Of a stretch of 64,000 bases of DNA, positions 36,901 to 47,672 are shown piece by piece. The DNA is taken from positions 53,478,354-53,542,353 of the forward strand of contig NC_065536.1 in assembly GCF_932294415.1 (NCBI RefSeq). Direction: 5' to 3'. This DNA is from Quercus robur (lineage: Eukaryota; Streptophyta; Magnoliopsida; Fagales; Fagaceae). Each line of letters starts with the position of its first letter. Within the stretch, counting starts at the first letter, position 1. Position numbers and translations under genes: made by a program. The notes under the pieces were generated by a model. The model worked only from the letters and a program-made list of their open reading frames with translations, had not been told where the DNA came from and did no database searches.

Positions 36901-38886
36901 ATTTCTACTAATGTGATCTTTGGTCTTCCTCTACCTTTTTTCGTTCCCTCAACTTGGATAACAATATTAAGTTACCTGCCCATTATTTCCCATTAATTAC
37001 AGCTCTCCATCCCTCCCTCTGTCATTTGTTATTCTCTACTATCTTTTATAGAAACAAACAGAATTGAATCTATGAGAACGAAATCCATATAAAGGAATTG
37101 ACAAATCATCAACTAAATGGATTGTGTCACGTTTGCATTCACTTGATAGGTTTATTACAAAGATGTGGTAAGAATTTATATATCACAGGCAAAGGTAGCA
37201 GAAAGACACAACTACAGAAACTAGGACGACATTCCAAAAACTCCACCATTTCATCAAAATAAAGAATGTCATCATGACATAGTAAATTGTCTTACATTTT
37301 GCGTTGGTATTGAGTATCAAATCTCCTATCCATTTCACATCTTGCTTCTCTGTATCTCTCAACTTGAATAAGGGCAGAAGTATACTTTTCACGTAAATCT
37401 GTCTCTAAAGCAGAAATTTTGTTCCTGATCTCCTCCTGCTCATCAATCAAAATACTATGTTTATGCACCAAGCAAAAGGGAAAAATATTAATGAAACATT
37501 TACAAACAGACATAAATCAAATCATGGGTTTCTTTGCTATCTATGACACCTCAAAAAGGTCAAATATGAGTAAAGAACAAAAGATAAATTCATTTATTTC
37601 TTTGCATCCACGTTTAATATTATAAACTCACTCATTTTTCTACTAATCCAGGCTTAACAAAGAATTGTATAGCAAACAGAAAAGGAAGGCTCCATAACTA
37701 AGTGTGAATGGAGTAGTACAAGAACCAGAAGTAGCAGCAACAGAAGTAGATTATAAAAATAACCTTATGGATATGGATGTAGAGAAGAAATAATCATAAT
37801 TTTCATGTCATGTTTCTGAAACAATAGTGTAATGTAATGTATAGCACTCAATTTACTTTATTTTTCAAGATAGATTGTCTAGAAAAATCCAAAAGAAATA
37901 GCATTAAAATTGATTTTTATAGACCAATCAGAATAGACCCCTAGGATTTATAATTGCCTCAAAAAGTCATAACAACTTAATGAAAATTAAACTTTTTTGC
38001 CGAAAATGCATAAAATTGAAACATATATTAGAACATTCTTGAAATAGAAAATGATTCCTTCTAAATTTTAAATCCATTGAATTTCATCTTCTTCTTCTTT
38101 TTTCTTTTTTTTCTTTTTTATTTAGGGAAAAAGAAAAAGGTTTTGAATCTTTAGCTCAATCTATAGCAAGTGGAAAATACAACAATGAGTACGCAATCAA
38201 AATCAACACTGATAGCTACATACCTTAACTTGAAGGTGATTTTCATGGCTTAGCTCATGCAAAGCAGTTCCTACTATTCCCTCTTCGTCCATCAAGTAGG
38301 AGCATTGGTTTTCAAAAGTCGACTCGCCATCACTGTTATTGGAAGGTAAAAAATGAATGAATACCATCATTAAAAAATAAAATTCCAAACCAAACACCCA
38401 TTTATATCGTCAAACAAAGTTTCCCCTGTTAAAAGAAAAACAAGAAGAAGAAGTTAGCACCTCAAACTTCCATACTCCTCAACCTCGCTTTCAGTGTTGT
38501 CATCATTCTCATCCACAGAGAAGCGCATTGTATTGGAGAAATCTCTAAACAGAGTTCAAGATGAAAAATGTTCATACTAGCAAAAAAATAACAACATGCA
38601 TGTATATATTTATGAAAAAAAATGTGATACCTAGGTCCTGTTTTGGCAAATTTAGGTGCAGAGAGATGGAGCTTAATTTGCAGTGAATTAAGTTCTGATA
38701 ACATATCATCAAACTTCCAATCCGGCTCGGGATCTATGGTGATTCCATCAAATCTTTGGGGACAATTACAACACCCCTAATTGAATACAGAATTTTCTCA
38801 ATAATTAGAAGAACAAAAGAAGGATCTCAAATGGACCAAACAGAGAGAGCGAAAGGGAAACTGACATTGTTATCTATAAACCTCAT
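30938..38886 (-). CDS. GLE1: GLE1-like mRNA export factor, 15 exons, with two frame-breaking lesions
   Basis: In functional form the protein sits at the cytoplasmic side of the nuclear pore and, with inositol hexakisphosphate, activates a DEAD-box helicase to release exported mRNA. Coding exons placed by splice sites and phase: 38866-38886, 38631-38776, 38461-38544, 38224-38332, 37296-37435, 36159-36330, 35571-35736, 35350-35438, 35037-35107, 34208-34289, 33540-33614, 32607-32690, 31551-31682, 31246-31367, 30938-31162. They give about 572 residues, close to plant GLE1. The middle exons form a charged coiled coil (IEERKIRSDVAYEEAKRK); exons 10-15 match the GLE1 domain (DPHCPQSVSMAAFAKK, GLKEGWAWIARFLNTLP, MAGFALLKKYKTQF). 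Exon 5 may start 3 bases earlier. Exon 8 has an in-frame TAA at 35356-35358 and exon 14 lacks one base near 31350, so this copy may be a pseudogene or contain assembly errors. Confidence 0.87.
31246..31367 (-). other. GLE1: GLE1 exon 14 with 1-nt deletion
   Basis: Exons 13 and 15 require this exon to be a multiple of three, but it is 122 nt between a good acceptor (ttggcag) and donor (GTAAGT). Reading from the acceptor gives T E V Q G and then leaves frame. The conserved continuation FQNTHGLKEGWAW lies in the next frame. One base is missing near 31350-31353. The shifted frame stops within a few codons. Confidence 0.75.
32430..32490 (-). repeat. tRNA-derived SINE remnant in GLE1 intron
   Basis: On the minus strand a box B-like ggttcaagacctaatag is readable at 32441-32457, in a context resembling plant tRNA-derived SINEs. 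Box A is not clear. It lies in the intron between exons 12 and 13. Confidence 0.35.
35356..35358 (-). other. GLE1: premature TAA codon in GLE1 exon 8
   Basis: Exon 8 (35350-35438) keeps the correct phase at both ends, and its last codons read ...L R L T stop N K before the donor GTATTG. The next exon continues DLSSYEKL. In plant GLE1 proteins this region normally reads on through a Ser-Asn-type segment into (D)FSSYE, so a TCA-to-TAA change is the simplest cause. The stop falls at about codon 307 of about 573, before the whole GLE1 domain. An upstream donor (GAG|GTAGAT after 35392) is also in phase 0 and would bypass it. Confidence 0.75.
36418..36455. repeat. A-rich low-complexity tract in GLE1 intron
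   Basis: A run of A with scattered T between exons 5 and 6. It is a simple-sequence tract with no apparent function. Introns of this gene otherwise hold only AT-rich sequence and the SINE remnant. Confidence 0.6.
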
Positions 38887-39080
38887 GGAGTAGGAACGGA
38901 TTCGCCTTTGGAATTAGGGTTTTTCAAATTTCAATGGAGGAAGAGAGAGTCTGAGTGAGAGTGAAAGCCATTGTTTTGAGGGTTTTATTTTGTTTTCTGA
39001 AAGTAGCGTACAAAAAACGCAAAAACCCGCGTTTTTTTATTTTTAAATTATTTTTTTTTTGAAAGTCGGTGACATTTCCT
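38887..39080 (-). promoter_or_regulatory. GLE1: 5' UTR and proximal upstream region of GLE1
   Basis: Upstream of the ATG at 38886 lies a leader with CT-rich sequence and ccctaattcc. No clear TATA box could be fixed. The start was chosen because ATG AGG TTT ATA GAT AAC AAT precedes a donor GTCAGT in phase 0, joining exon 2 (GCCNCPQRFDGITIDPEPDW), the conserved plant GLE1 N-terminus. Confidence 0.4.
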
Positions 39081-39819
39081 TCCCCTTAACTCTTTTACGC
39101 TAGAGCAGTTATCTTTACTCTTAAGATTTGGGCCCTTTTGGGGTATATTTAATACCCCAGAACTGGGCCTTATATGCGATTGAAGATTATTACCTTAATG
39201 TGTTTTTGGTTTTTGTTTGTTGTTGAGTACTTATTCATTTTTAATTATTCAAGACTTTTTTTTCCATTTTTATTGACATAGGGGAACTGTTAATCAAATC
39301 TCATACGGGCAACTAATCCCAGATCATTTATTCAACAATAAAAAAATTTATTAGTTGAGTTAACTAAAACCCACCATTATTCAAGGCAAATGACACAAAA
39401 ATGCAACTTGAGAGACTTTTATATTGACATTGTAGAAGGTAAATGATTTTCGACATCAAGACCATCTTTTGTCACGATAATAAATTTGGAAACTGAAAGT
39501 TAGCTCTCATGTTATTATCATTTTCCTGCTTAAGATTTAATCAACATCATATACTATATAATAAAATAAAATACATAGTTGTTTCAAGTCACTACATAAT
39601 TCTACAACAAGTTGACACACCTTCATTAATTATTAATTACTATGATAGTTTTATTTAGCCAAAAAACTTTATTAACTAAGTTTCAAGAATTTGAAATTTT
39701 ATGACCAAAAATCTCAATAAATTTAATATTTATTTTATTTATTTTAAAAATTTTAATCATCTATCACAATTTTACATTTTTAAATATATTTGCCGGCAAC
39801 ATATTGTCTCTACATGGCT

Positions 39820-39856
<37 letters not shown>

Positions 39857-41276
39857 GGTGTGTTTTAAAGGACTCACGTATTATTATAACAGTTACAGAC
39901 TTACAATAATATTATAACTTTTTTTCCTTTGGCATAAAATTTTAAGTTAATCTATATCGCAGAGACTAGTAGTAGTAGGTAATATTTTTGGGAGTCAGAA
40001 TCAATAGGAAATATGCGTTGGCAGTATATCCATTCAAAACATAAAACTTTGAGCATTTCTAGAAAGTCTTCCTGGCTGCTGCTAAAAATCAAAATCAAAT
40101 TCTCCAAATATGTGTGTATATGTATTAATCGCAATAGTGAAATACAATTTTCATTTTTTAACCAATCGCACATACTGCTGGCATCCAAAAGGTTGGAAAT
40201 ACAAATGGATATACACTTTTCTGTAGTAAAACATCTATAATTATCATTTATGTCAATTAATTTGTTATTTCGCCAAGAATCTTGTAGTTAATAGTGTTCT
40301 TGGGCAAATTGAATAACAATAGTATGTAGGTAGACCTATTCTTTAGATGCCATGTACAGTAAAGTTGGTTAGATTCTTCAAATATGATTGACTTAACAAC
40401 GTACTGATTCACGATTTCAACTTTGCAGTCCATGTTCATGTTTCAGCCTTGAGCACACTGCAACAAGATTTCATAATCGTGAACCGCTTATCCACCATTT
40501 AACAATTCAATGCATGTGGAGTATCAAGTCTCAAAATGAGGATGAAATTTATGAAATCTTCAAAGAAAAGCCAACCCAATCATGTTTGTTATAGTGAGTA
40601 CAGAATGCTGCATAAACCCCTAAGTTCCAGAACAAAAACAAGATGCCTGCAAATTAAAAGCATACTTATGATGATACTCTTTTTCTACCAAGAAACTGCT
40701 CTGCAGATATTCTCATAGACCCCTGCAAATTCCAAAAGCGTATCAGTGTACATGAGCAAAAATAAATAAAGATATAAGAATATTCTAGATGTGGAAATGA
40801 GAAAGCAAACGGGTGATGGTGCATCTCAAGAATGAGCAAAAAAACATAAAAACCAAGATAAGAAGACGAAGAAGAACAAAATAAGACAATTATATCCGCA
40901 CCATAATACTTCAAAGAGATAGACTTCCCTTGGCATCACTATTTAGATTCCCAGTGCATAAATAAACAAAGTAACCAAACTCAAGAACCTTTACCTATAT
41001 CTCCAAGTCACCTTAGAAGTAAGTTAAAAAAAGAAAGAAGAAAAAAAAATCCAAGGACCTTGTTGCTCACAACTAACCAATGACATTACCACCAAACCTT
41101 CACTTGCGGAAGATTAAAAAAATTGCATTCCTTATTAACCGCCTAAAAATACAAATACAACTATAACTCCTTATATGCTATGGACTCAAGCAACAGTACC
41201 CCTACCCCAAACCCAAACCTAGATTTAAGAAAATAATAATCAGTTCAAATATTATTATTGTTATTTTTTTTTTATA
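39081..41276. other. intergenic, no gene seen; TA microsatellite
   Basis: AT-rich sequence without a supported gene. A (TA)n tract lies at about 39822-39852. Short frames at 39952-40188, 40536-40718 and 40666-40914 show no domain or codon pattern. Confidence 0.4.
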
Positions 41277-41356
41277 GTTGGATGGTGGAGGTGGAGGGTT
41301 TGAATCATGAACGTCTTTGTTAGAAACACTAGAAGTTGCCAATTGAGCCACAAGAC
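41277..41356 (-). repeat. tRNA-derived SINE-like repeat
   Basis: On the minus strand the sequence reads gtggctcaattggcaac (box A type, about 41338-41354) and later gattcaaaccctcc (box B type, about 41296-41309). Spacing and order fit a tRNA-related SINE head. It abuts the 3' end of the old LINE at 41359. Confidence 0.5.
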
Positions 41357-41986
41357 TTCTTTTTTTGGATAAGAATACACAAAGGAGCCTAAAGAATTAC
41401 AAAGGAAAGAAATATCTACATTCTACATGTGTAATGACTGAATGATTCAATGAAATCACTATCCATAAGATGCAATGCATAAGACCACACCACGGATATA
41501 AAGAACTATTGATGATTACTAGCAACTGAGTCCTAGTGTATTCCACATCTTCAAAAGTACATCAATTCCTTTCCTCCATATAGTTCACAACAAATATAAA
41601 GGAACAAGATTCCAGAAATCTGAAGAATGAGTAGCTCCCCAATTCTGCCGCCCACATGATAGATCAAAGACCTTATCGGGTAATACCCACAGGATCCCAA
41701 AGGACCTAAAAACATAACTCCACAACCCAAATGCCACACTAGTCACTATAATGTATCAAAAGATGGTCCACCATCTCATCACTACATCTGCACACACCAC
41801 CAACTCACAAAGAGTAATGCCTCTTGAGAAGGTTCTCACATGTAATAATTTTCAATCAAGCCAGTCTATACAAAGAAGGAAACTCTCCAAAGAACCTTTT
41901 TTTTTTTTGATAAGTAACGAAAATTTTATTAAACAAAAGAAAACAGCCAACCCGAGTACATTGGGGATGTACTATGGGGACATAAA

Positions 41987-43192
41987 TCAATAACCAAGGT
42001 TACAATGATCAAATAAAACAGGAAGGGAAGAACAAGAAAAATGACAAAATACCACACTCCAATCCAGGAGAGTGTGTAAAAAAAAAGACTTAAACTCTAA
42101 CATAGAGCGTTCACATCCCTCAAAGCTTCTAGCATTCCTTTCGCACCAAATACACCATAACAGGCAATGAGGCACAATTCTCCACAACTCTATATTTCTA
42201 TGCCGTCCAAACTTACCCTGCCAAGATTCAAACAACTCAATAACCTTCTGAGGCATAACCCACTGAATTCCAAACAAACAAAACACCAACGACCACATCT
42301 CACAAGCAATGGGGCAATGAAGAAGAAGATGCTCAACTGACTCCCCACACTTCTTACACATATAGCACCAATCAAGAACTAGCACACGTCGTTTGCGGAG
42401 GTTATCTGTTGTTAAAATCTTTCCTAAGGAAGCAGACCATGAAAAGAAAGCAACCCTTGGAGGAACCTTTGATTTCCAAATTATTTTCCAAGGGAAAGAT
42501 AAGATGGTATGAGGGTAGAAAGAAAGATAGAATCCTCGAACCTCAAACCCTCTACTCCTTGCTGGTTTCCAACAAACCCGATCTGGACCCAAACCCCGTA
42601 CCGTCGTAGAGTAGACCATATCCATAAACAGATCAAAGGATTCTTGCTCCCAATCCTGTGGAGGACGACGAAATTTAGCATCCCAATGAATTCTCCCACC
42701 AGACCAACACATAACCTCCGCTACTGAAGAATCCTTTGTTCTACTAATACAATAAAGTTCCGGAAAAGCCTCCTGGAGAGTAAGATCACCACACCACACA
42801 TGCTTCCAAAACTTCACTCTAGTACCATCCCCCACATCAAAAAGGAGTTTAGAAAAACTCATCCAGCCACTCCTAATATGTCTCCACAAACTAACACCAT
42901 AAGCACTGGTCACCTTTTTCGTGCACCAACCACCCCAATCATTCCCATATTTCACCTCAATAACCCTCCTCCATAGAGCTTCAGTCTCCATGCCATACCT
43001 CCATAACCATTTTCCTAACAAGGCAGAATTAAAACTCCTCAATCGTCTAATACCCAACCCCCCAACCTGCAGCGGCTTACAAACCTGAGCCCAACTGACT
43101 AAGTGTAATTTAGGTTCACCATTAATGCCACTCCACTGAAAATCTCGTTGTAGCTTCTCCATACGATTAGCCACCTTCCCAAGTAAAGGCAA
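41987..43192 (-). pseudogene. LINE ORF2, C-terminal part (thumb, linker, zf-RVT), same element
   Basis: A 401-codon open frame continuing the RT piece in the next frame. It begins with the post-RT segment (LLGKVANRMEKLQRDFQWSG), then the linker with GDGTRVKFWKHVW, and zf-RVT residues WCYMCKKCGESVEHLLLHC near residues 270-290. It stops about a hundred residues later with no RNase H domain. Other fragments nearby end in the same way, so the lack of RNase H is a feature of the lineage, not a truncation. Confidence 0.88.
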
Positions 43193-43247
43193 GAGGGAAA
43201 GGAAGTATGTAGGTAAGGAGGAAAGAGTACTTTTAATAAGAGTTACC

Positions 43248-44304
43248 TTACCCCCCCTTAGAGAGATACAACCTCTTCCAGCCTGCTAATCTCCTTTCCA
43301 TCTTCTCCAAAACAGGATTCCAAACTGACAACTCCTTAAATTTAGCTCCTAACGGTAGCCCCAAATATCTTAATGGAAGAGAGGATTGCCGACAACCCAA
43401 CATCCCCACCAAAACATCCATATTATGCACCACCCCTATAGGAACCAACTCAGATTTCCCCAAATTAATCCTTAAACCTGAAACCTCCTCAAATCTAGCC
43501 AGAATTGCTCTCAAACTAGCTATTTGCGTAGGATCAGCATCACAAAAAATAAGAGTGTCATCAGCAAATAAAAGATGAGACACCATCACCGAGTTACCAG
43601 CTGTATTACCAACAGAGAAGCCTGAGAATTGACTAGTAGTAGCAGCCACATCCAACATACGACTCAAATCCTCCATAACAATATCAAAAAGCAACGGAGA
43701 CAAGGGGTCCCCTTGCCGAATCCCCCTAGAATTACCAAAGAAATCAAAAGGACTACCATTAATCAAGATGGAAAATTTAACAGTAGAGATGCAACACATT
43801 ATCCATTTTCTCCATTTCTCTGAAAACCCACATCGCTGAAGCATATACATTAAAAAACCCCAACTCACATGATCATAAGCCTTCCCCACATCCAACTTAC
43901 ACAACACTCCTGGAACACCTGACTTCAACCTACTATCAATACATTCTGAGGCAATTAAAAAAGAGTCCAATATCTGTCTACCTTTCACAAATGCATTCTG
44001 AGAATCTGAAATAAGCCCATGAGCCACCCTTCTAAGACGATTGGCTAACACCTTAGAAATAATCTTGTAAATCCCACCAACTAAGCTAATAGGTCGAAAA
44101 TCTTTGATCTCCACAGCATCTACCTTTTTGGGAATAAGAGCAAGAAAAGAAGCATTAAGGCTCTTCTCAAACACAGCCTGGGTATGAAAGTTTTGAAACA
44201 CTGCCATAATTTCAGCCTTCAAAAAACACCAACAAGCCTGAAAAAACGCCATAGAAAAGCCATCCGGGCCAGGAGCCTTATCACCCTTAAAGTCACTAAT
44301 CACC
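43248..44304 (-). pseudogene. LINE ORF2, reverse transcriptase part (5'-truncated)
   Basis: About 351 residues covering the RT core: [10 protein letters not shown] near the start, [18 protein letters not shown], a palm segment [27 protein letters not shown] and catalytic FADDTLIF. It ends at YLSKGG where a run of seven G (43253-43259 on the minus strand) throws the frame. With six G the reading would continue into the downstream 401-codon frame. All visible RT catalytic residues are kept. Confidence 0.88.
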
Positions 44305-44632
44305 CCAAAGAACCTTAACCCCCACCCCCCCCCCCCCCTTCCCTCCTATGGATGGCTTTCCAAGGGAAAGACATGGGAATGAACCCCTTAGTGTCTCATT
44401 AAAAGATCGAATAGTGAAGTCGCCACTTCTCTTTAACTGCCATCTCATCCTATCTGCCCCCTTTCTAATGGGAACATGAGATTCTAACAAATGGAGGAAT
44501 GAAACCACCCCTTCTATCTCCCCATCATTACAATTTGAAATTTCTCATAAATCCCACAAGACCCTTGGCATAATCAGCTCAATTCCATAAAAGCTGAAAG
44601 AGGAGCAGCCCAATTTATGCCAATCCTAAACC

Positions 44633-44998
44633 TATCAAAAGATGGTCCACCATCTCCTCACTACACATCTGCACACACCACCAACTCACAAAGAGTAATG
44701 CCTCTTAAGAAGGTTCTCACATGTAATAATTTTCAATCAAGCCACTGTCTACCCCTTAGTGTCTCATTAAAAGATTGAATAGTGAAGTCGCCACTTCTCT
44801 TTAACTGCTATCTCATCCTATCTCCCCCCTTTCTAATGGGAACATGAGATTCTAACAAATGGAGGAATGAAACCACCCCTTCTATCTCCCCATCGTTACA
44901 ATTTGAAATTTCTCATAAATCCCACAAGACTCTTGGCATAATCAGTTCAATTCCATAAAAGCTGAAAGAGGAGCAGCCCAATTTATGCCAATCCTAAC
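44633..44998. repeat. second copy of a duplicated old-LINE segment
   Basis: 44640-44750 is nearly identical to 41762-41872, and 44753-44998 is nearly identical to 44386-44635 (a few substitutions such as cgaata/tgaata). The original copy has about 65 bases plus the younger LINE between the two blocks, while here they join directly at gtcta/ccccttag. This is a local tandem duplication with an internal deletion. Confidence 0.75.
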
Positions 44999-45730
44999 CC
45001 TATTCATGGAAACCATATATGGTTCTTCAACAAGGGGGTTTGGTGAGGATAAAATGTGTTGGACAGCTAGCAGAGATAAGGGGTTCATGGTTAATGATTA
45101 CTATAGAATTTTAGTTGGCAATACTATCTATGGTTTTCCTTGGAAAAGTATTTGGAAGCAGAAGATTCCCTCTAGAGTAGCTTTCTTTGTTTGGACTGCT
45201 GCCTTAGGGAAATGCTTGACGATTGATAATTTACGAAAAAGAAGGTGTGGATTTTGGATTGGTGCTACATGTGCAAGAGAAATGGTGAATCGGTTGACCA
45301 TCTCTTCCTTCATTGTCCTATTGCTACGAATCTATGGTCTATGGTTTTGGGTTTATTTGGAGTAACTTGGGTTATGCCGTGTACTGTTTCGGGGCTGTTA
45401 GGGTGTTGGCAAGGCAGTTTTGGTCGTCATCGAAATAGTTATATTTGGTCCATCGTTCCTCATTGCTTAATGTGGTGTCTTTGGAGGGAGAGAAATAGTA
45501 GATGTTTTGAAGATATTGAGCGATCTATTCCGGACCTTAAGCTATTACTTTTTAGAACTTTAGTGGATTGGTTGTTTGCTTTGCAAAAGCAATCATTCCC
45601 TTCTTTTATTGATTTCCTAGACTCTTGCAATTTTTGTATTTGATTTCTTGACCCCTTGTACACTCCCTGTGTACTAGGGTGCTCCTTTTTGATATCAATA
45701 AAACTTATTACTTATCAAAAAAAAAAAAAA
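44999..45730 (+). mobile_element. 5'-truncated LINE, plus strand, lineage without RNase H
   Basis: Open pieces at 44985-45365 and 45245-45643 together read as the ORF2 C-terminus (DKMCWTASRDKGF, FPWKSIWKQKIPSRVAFFVW, then WCYMCKRNGESVDHLFLHC, VPHCLMWCLWRERN) with one frameshift near 45245. A stop at 45641-45643 is followed by a short UTR and a poly-A tail at about 45718-45730. No RNase H is encoded. An unambiguous TSD was not found. Confidence 0.85.
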
Positions 45731-45931
45731 GCCACTGCACATACAGTACATGAAAGCCCAAGAAGAGGCTAGAAGAGTTCTCAGATTAATATAGTGCATC
45801 CATCTTCAACAAATTGTTTATAGCCAAAATGCAATAGATGATTCACCTAAGGCCCATCAGATAGCAAATTCACTCATTATGTAATCAGTCCAAGAAGATA
45901 GGTCCATATAGGCTAAGTATGAAGTTGCACA

Positions 45932-46544
45932 GCTGGAACGGAAAGGGGTCCTCAGCGAGTGGCCTTCTTCCTGTGTACAGCTGCTCACGATCGGATTCTC
46001 ACGTTGAATAATCTCAAGCTTAGGGGTCGCATTTTGACAAATTGGTGTTGTATGTGTTGTTGTGATGGGGAGTCGGTTGACCATCTCCTCCTTCACTGTC
46101 CTGTTACTCATACCTTATGGACCTTCATGCTTCAGGCTTATGGTATTCATTGGGTTATGCCAGGATCGGTGGCGGGATTGTTGTCTTGTTGGCATCAGTG
46201 GCTCGGGAAGCACAACTCAAATATTTGGAATTTGATTCCAGGGTGCATAATGTGGACTGTTTGGTTGGAACGGAATCGTCGCTCCTTTGAGAACAAGGAG
46301 AAGACGTTGGATGAGTTGAAGGTTTTAAGCCATCGTAGTCTTTTTGAGTGGTCTTGTTGTTGGGGTTTTACTGAGTCTTCGTCTCTTCCAGAGTTTTTGT
46401 CTTCCCTTAGTTTTTCTATCTGATTTCCCTCTTCTTTGTTTGCCTGTTTGTTTCTTCTGTTTCTTATTGTTCATCATCATGAACATCTTGTATTTTTCAT
46501 CTTTTATTTATTAATAATAGTTCTTATATTACCTATCAAAAAAA
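45932..46544 (+). mobile_element. 5'-truncated LINE (613 bp) with 17-bp perfect TSD
   Basis: Flanked by aagtatgaagttgcaca at 45915-45931 and 46545-46561. It holds the last part of ORF2 (stop at 46421-46423), a T-rich 3' UTR and a short poly-A tail. The long perfect duplication and mostly intact frame indicate a young insertion. Confidence 0.93.
45959..46423 (+). pseudogene. LINE ORF2 C-terminal fragment
   Basis: 154 codons: zf-RVT region with NWCCMCCCDGESVDHLLLHC near residues 48-66, followed by VMPGSVAGLLSCW, IPGCIMWTVWLERNRRSF and a short tail ending SLSFSI. It stops without RNase H, like its relatives at 41987 and 45643. It lacks EN and RT, so it is inactive. Confidence 0.85.
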
Positions 46545-46561
46545 AAGTATGAAGTTGCACA

Positions 46562-47289
46562 CTCAAACTAGCTACAAAAGTTTGATCTTACAGTTTCAAC
46601 TCATTTCCTCCACATCTCAGCCCTATATGTGGTTAGTAAGAGGAAAAAAAAAAACAAGCTTCAACAAAAGCTTTCACTGTTAACACCAGCTTCAACAAAG
46701 CTTTCGCTTTTAATACCAGCTTCAACAAAGCTTTAAAGTTTAAACAGCCCAAAATGAAGAACTTTAAAACAAGACAGGCAACTCAAACAAAGTCTAGAAA
46801 GAATTTTCTGGACACTGTTAGATTAAATTATTAAACTCACTATTTTCGAACACTTTTAAGACAATCGGTAATTTATCTCCTTTTTTATAAGTTTTTTTTT
46901 TTTTATAATTCAGTAATTAAACTCTTGGCATTGATAATTTATCATAATATCATCTTCGGTTCAATTCCTTGTGTCCACCTTACCTCCCATTTTAAAAAAC
47001 TTCTGCGTATTGGGTCCCACTTAAGTTCAAGCGACCCATACGTGAAGTTCGATCAAATAATTAAATTCACCATTTCCTAACTGTTCAAACTAAATCGTAC
47101 AAAACACACACACACCCAAGAAACAAACATAATCATGGGCCATATATAATTACTAATCACAATCAAATGAAGCACCATAGTTCATTAATTTTGCACAAAC
47201 ATACAATAAGTTGATGATTATTCAAATTAATGAAAATCAAATTTAAATTATTTAGTAACAATCAACAAATAAATTTCATCAACTTGCAT
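46562..47289. other. region between LINE and bS21 exon; 30-bp minisatellite
   Basis: About 46655-46735 holds nearly three copies of a 30-bp unit (agctttgttgaagctggtat on the minus strand). The rest is AT-rich with a (AC)-type run at 47103-47115. The second exon of the bS21 gene would be expected on the minus strand in or beyond this region but was not recognised. Confidence 0.4.
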
Positions 47290-47329
47290 CTAAAAAGATG
47301 AAATGAAAGTAATAGAAATAAGGACCAAC

Positions 47330-47661
47330 CTGACTTTCTTGACGAGAATGGCTTTGAGCTTGCGAGCAAGGTCCTGGGATCGAATCTTGCGCTCGAGGTT
47401 CTTGCGAGCCAAGATGCGCTTCTCAGAGTTCTTGATGTGGTGCCTCTGCTCCTTCTTGATCAGTCGTTCGATGCCGCTCGATTGCATCTTCCTCTGCATC
47501 CACGTCAACGCTTGCTCCAAGTTACCGTCCCGGACCTTCACTCGGATCCCCCTCCATTGCTGAGTCTGATAATGGTTCCCTCCCCAACTCACTGAGTCAA
47601 TGCTCCCACTCTGACTTGGCCCTCTCAAAAGCCTCCATGCCTGCCTCGCCACTGAGTTCAT
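47330..47661 (-). CDS. ribosomal protein bS21, mitochondrial-type, first exon
   Basis: The exon encodes 110 residues plus two bases of the next codon, ending at a donor (GTCAG|GTTGGT). It starts MNSVARQAWRLLRGPSQ, an Arg-containing, acid-poor leader that suits mitochondrial import, then the bS21 core: WRGIRVKVRDGNLEQAL, WMQRKMQSSGIERL, HHIKNSEKRILARKNLERK. bS21 is a small-subunit protein near the anti-Shine-Dalgarno end of the 16S-type rRNA. The plant family members are about this long, so only a few codons should lie in the next exon, which was not found. If unspliced, the frame stops at 47290. The start ATG at 47661 is 11 bases from a Helitron terminus, so the leader and promoter are probably Helitron DNA or were displaced. 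Confidence 0.85.
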
Positions 47662-47672
47662 TTTCGATGAAA

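Larger units (their letters stand above)
41899..44304 (-). mobile_element. 5'-truncated LINE (2.4 kb) with perfect 12-bp TSD, lineage without RNase H
   Basis: Bounded by ccaaagaacctt at 41887-41898 and 44305-44316. The poly-T at 41899-41908 is the poly-A tail of a minus-strand element, followed by the gataagtaac-type 3' end shared with other LINEs here. ORF2 is present from just before the KAPGPDGFS motif to its stop at 41987. It lies inside the zf-RVT region of an older LINE, giving a clear relative age. Confidence 0.92.
41359..44632 (-). mobile_element. old LINE fragment, split by a younger LINE
   Basis: Its 3' end is a short T-run at 41360-41366 followed by ggataagaatacac. Moving up the minus strand come degenerate ORF2 C-terminal codons (SVAFGLWSYVF, WNLVPLYLLWTIW), a zf-RVT piece (ENLLKRH..., about 41762-41872), the inserted LINE at 41899-44304, and then the upstream zf-RVT part (GADRMRWQLKRSGDFTIRSF, 44386-44508). 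A run of 14 C lies at 44325-44338. Multiple stops and gaps show it is old. Confidence 0.7.

Noticed and set aside
41551-41739. 62-codon minus-strand frame as a gene
   Set aside because: It reads as out-of-frame or degenerate ORF2 C-terminus of the old LINE.
47290-47330. A 40-nt intron after the bS21 exon ending at ttttag
   Set aside because: Too short for a plant intron; the real acceptor is probably farther away.
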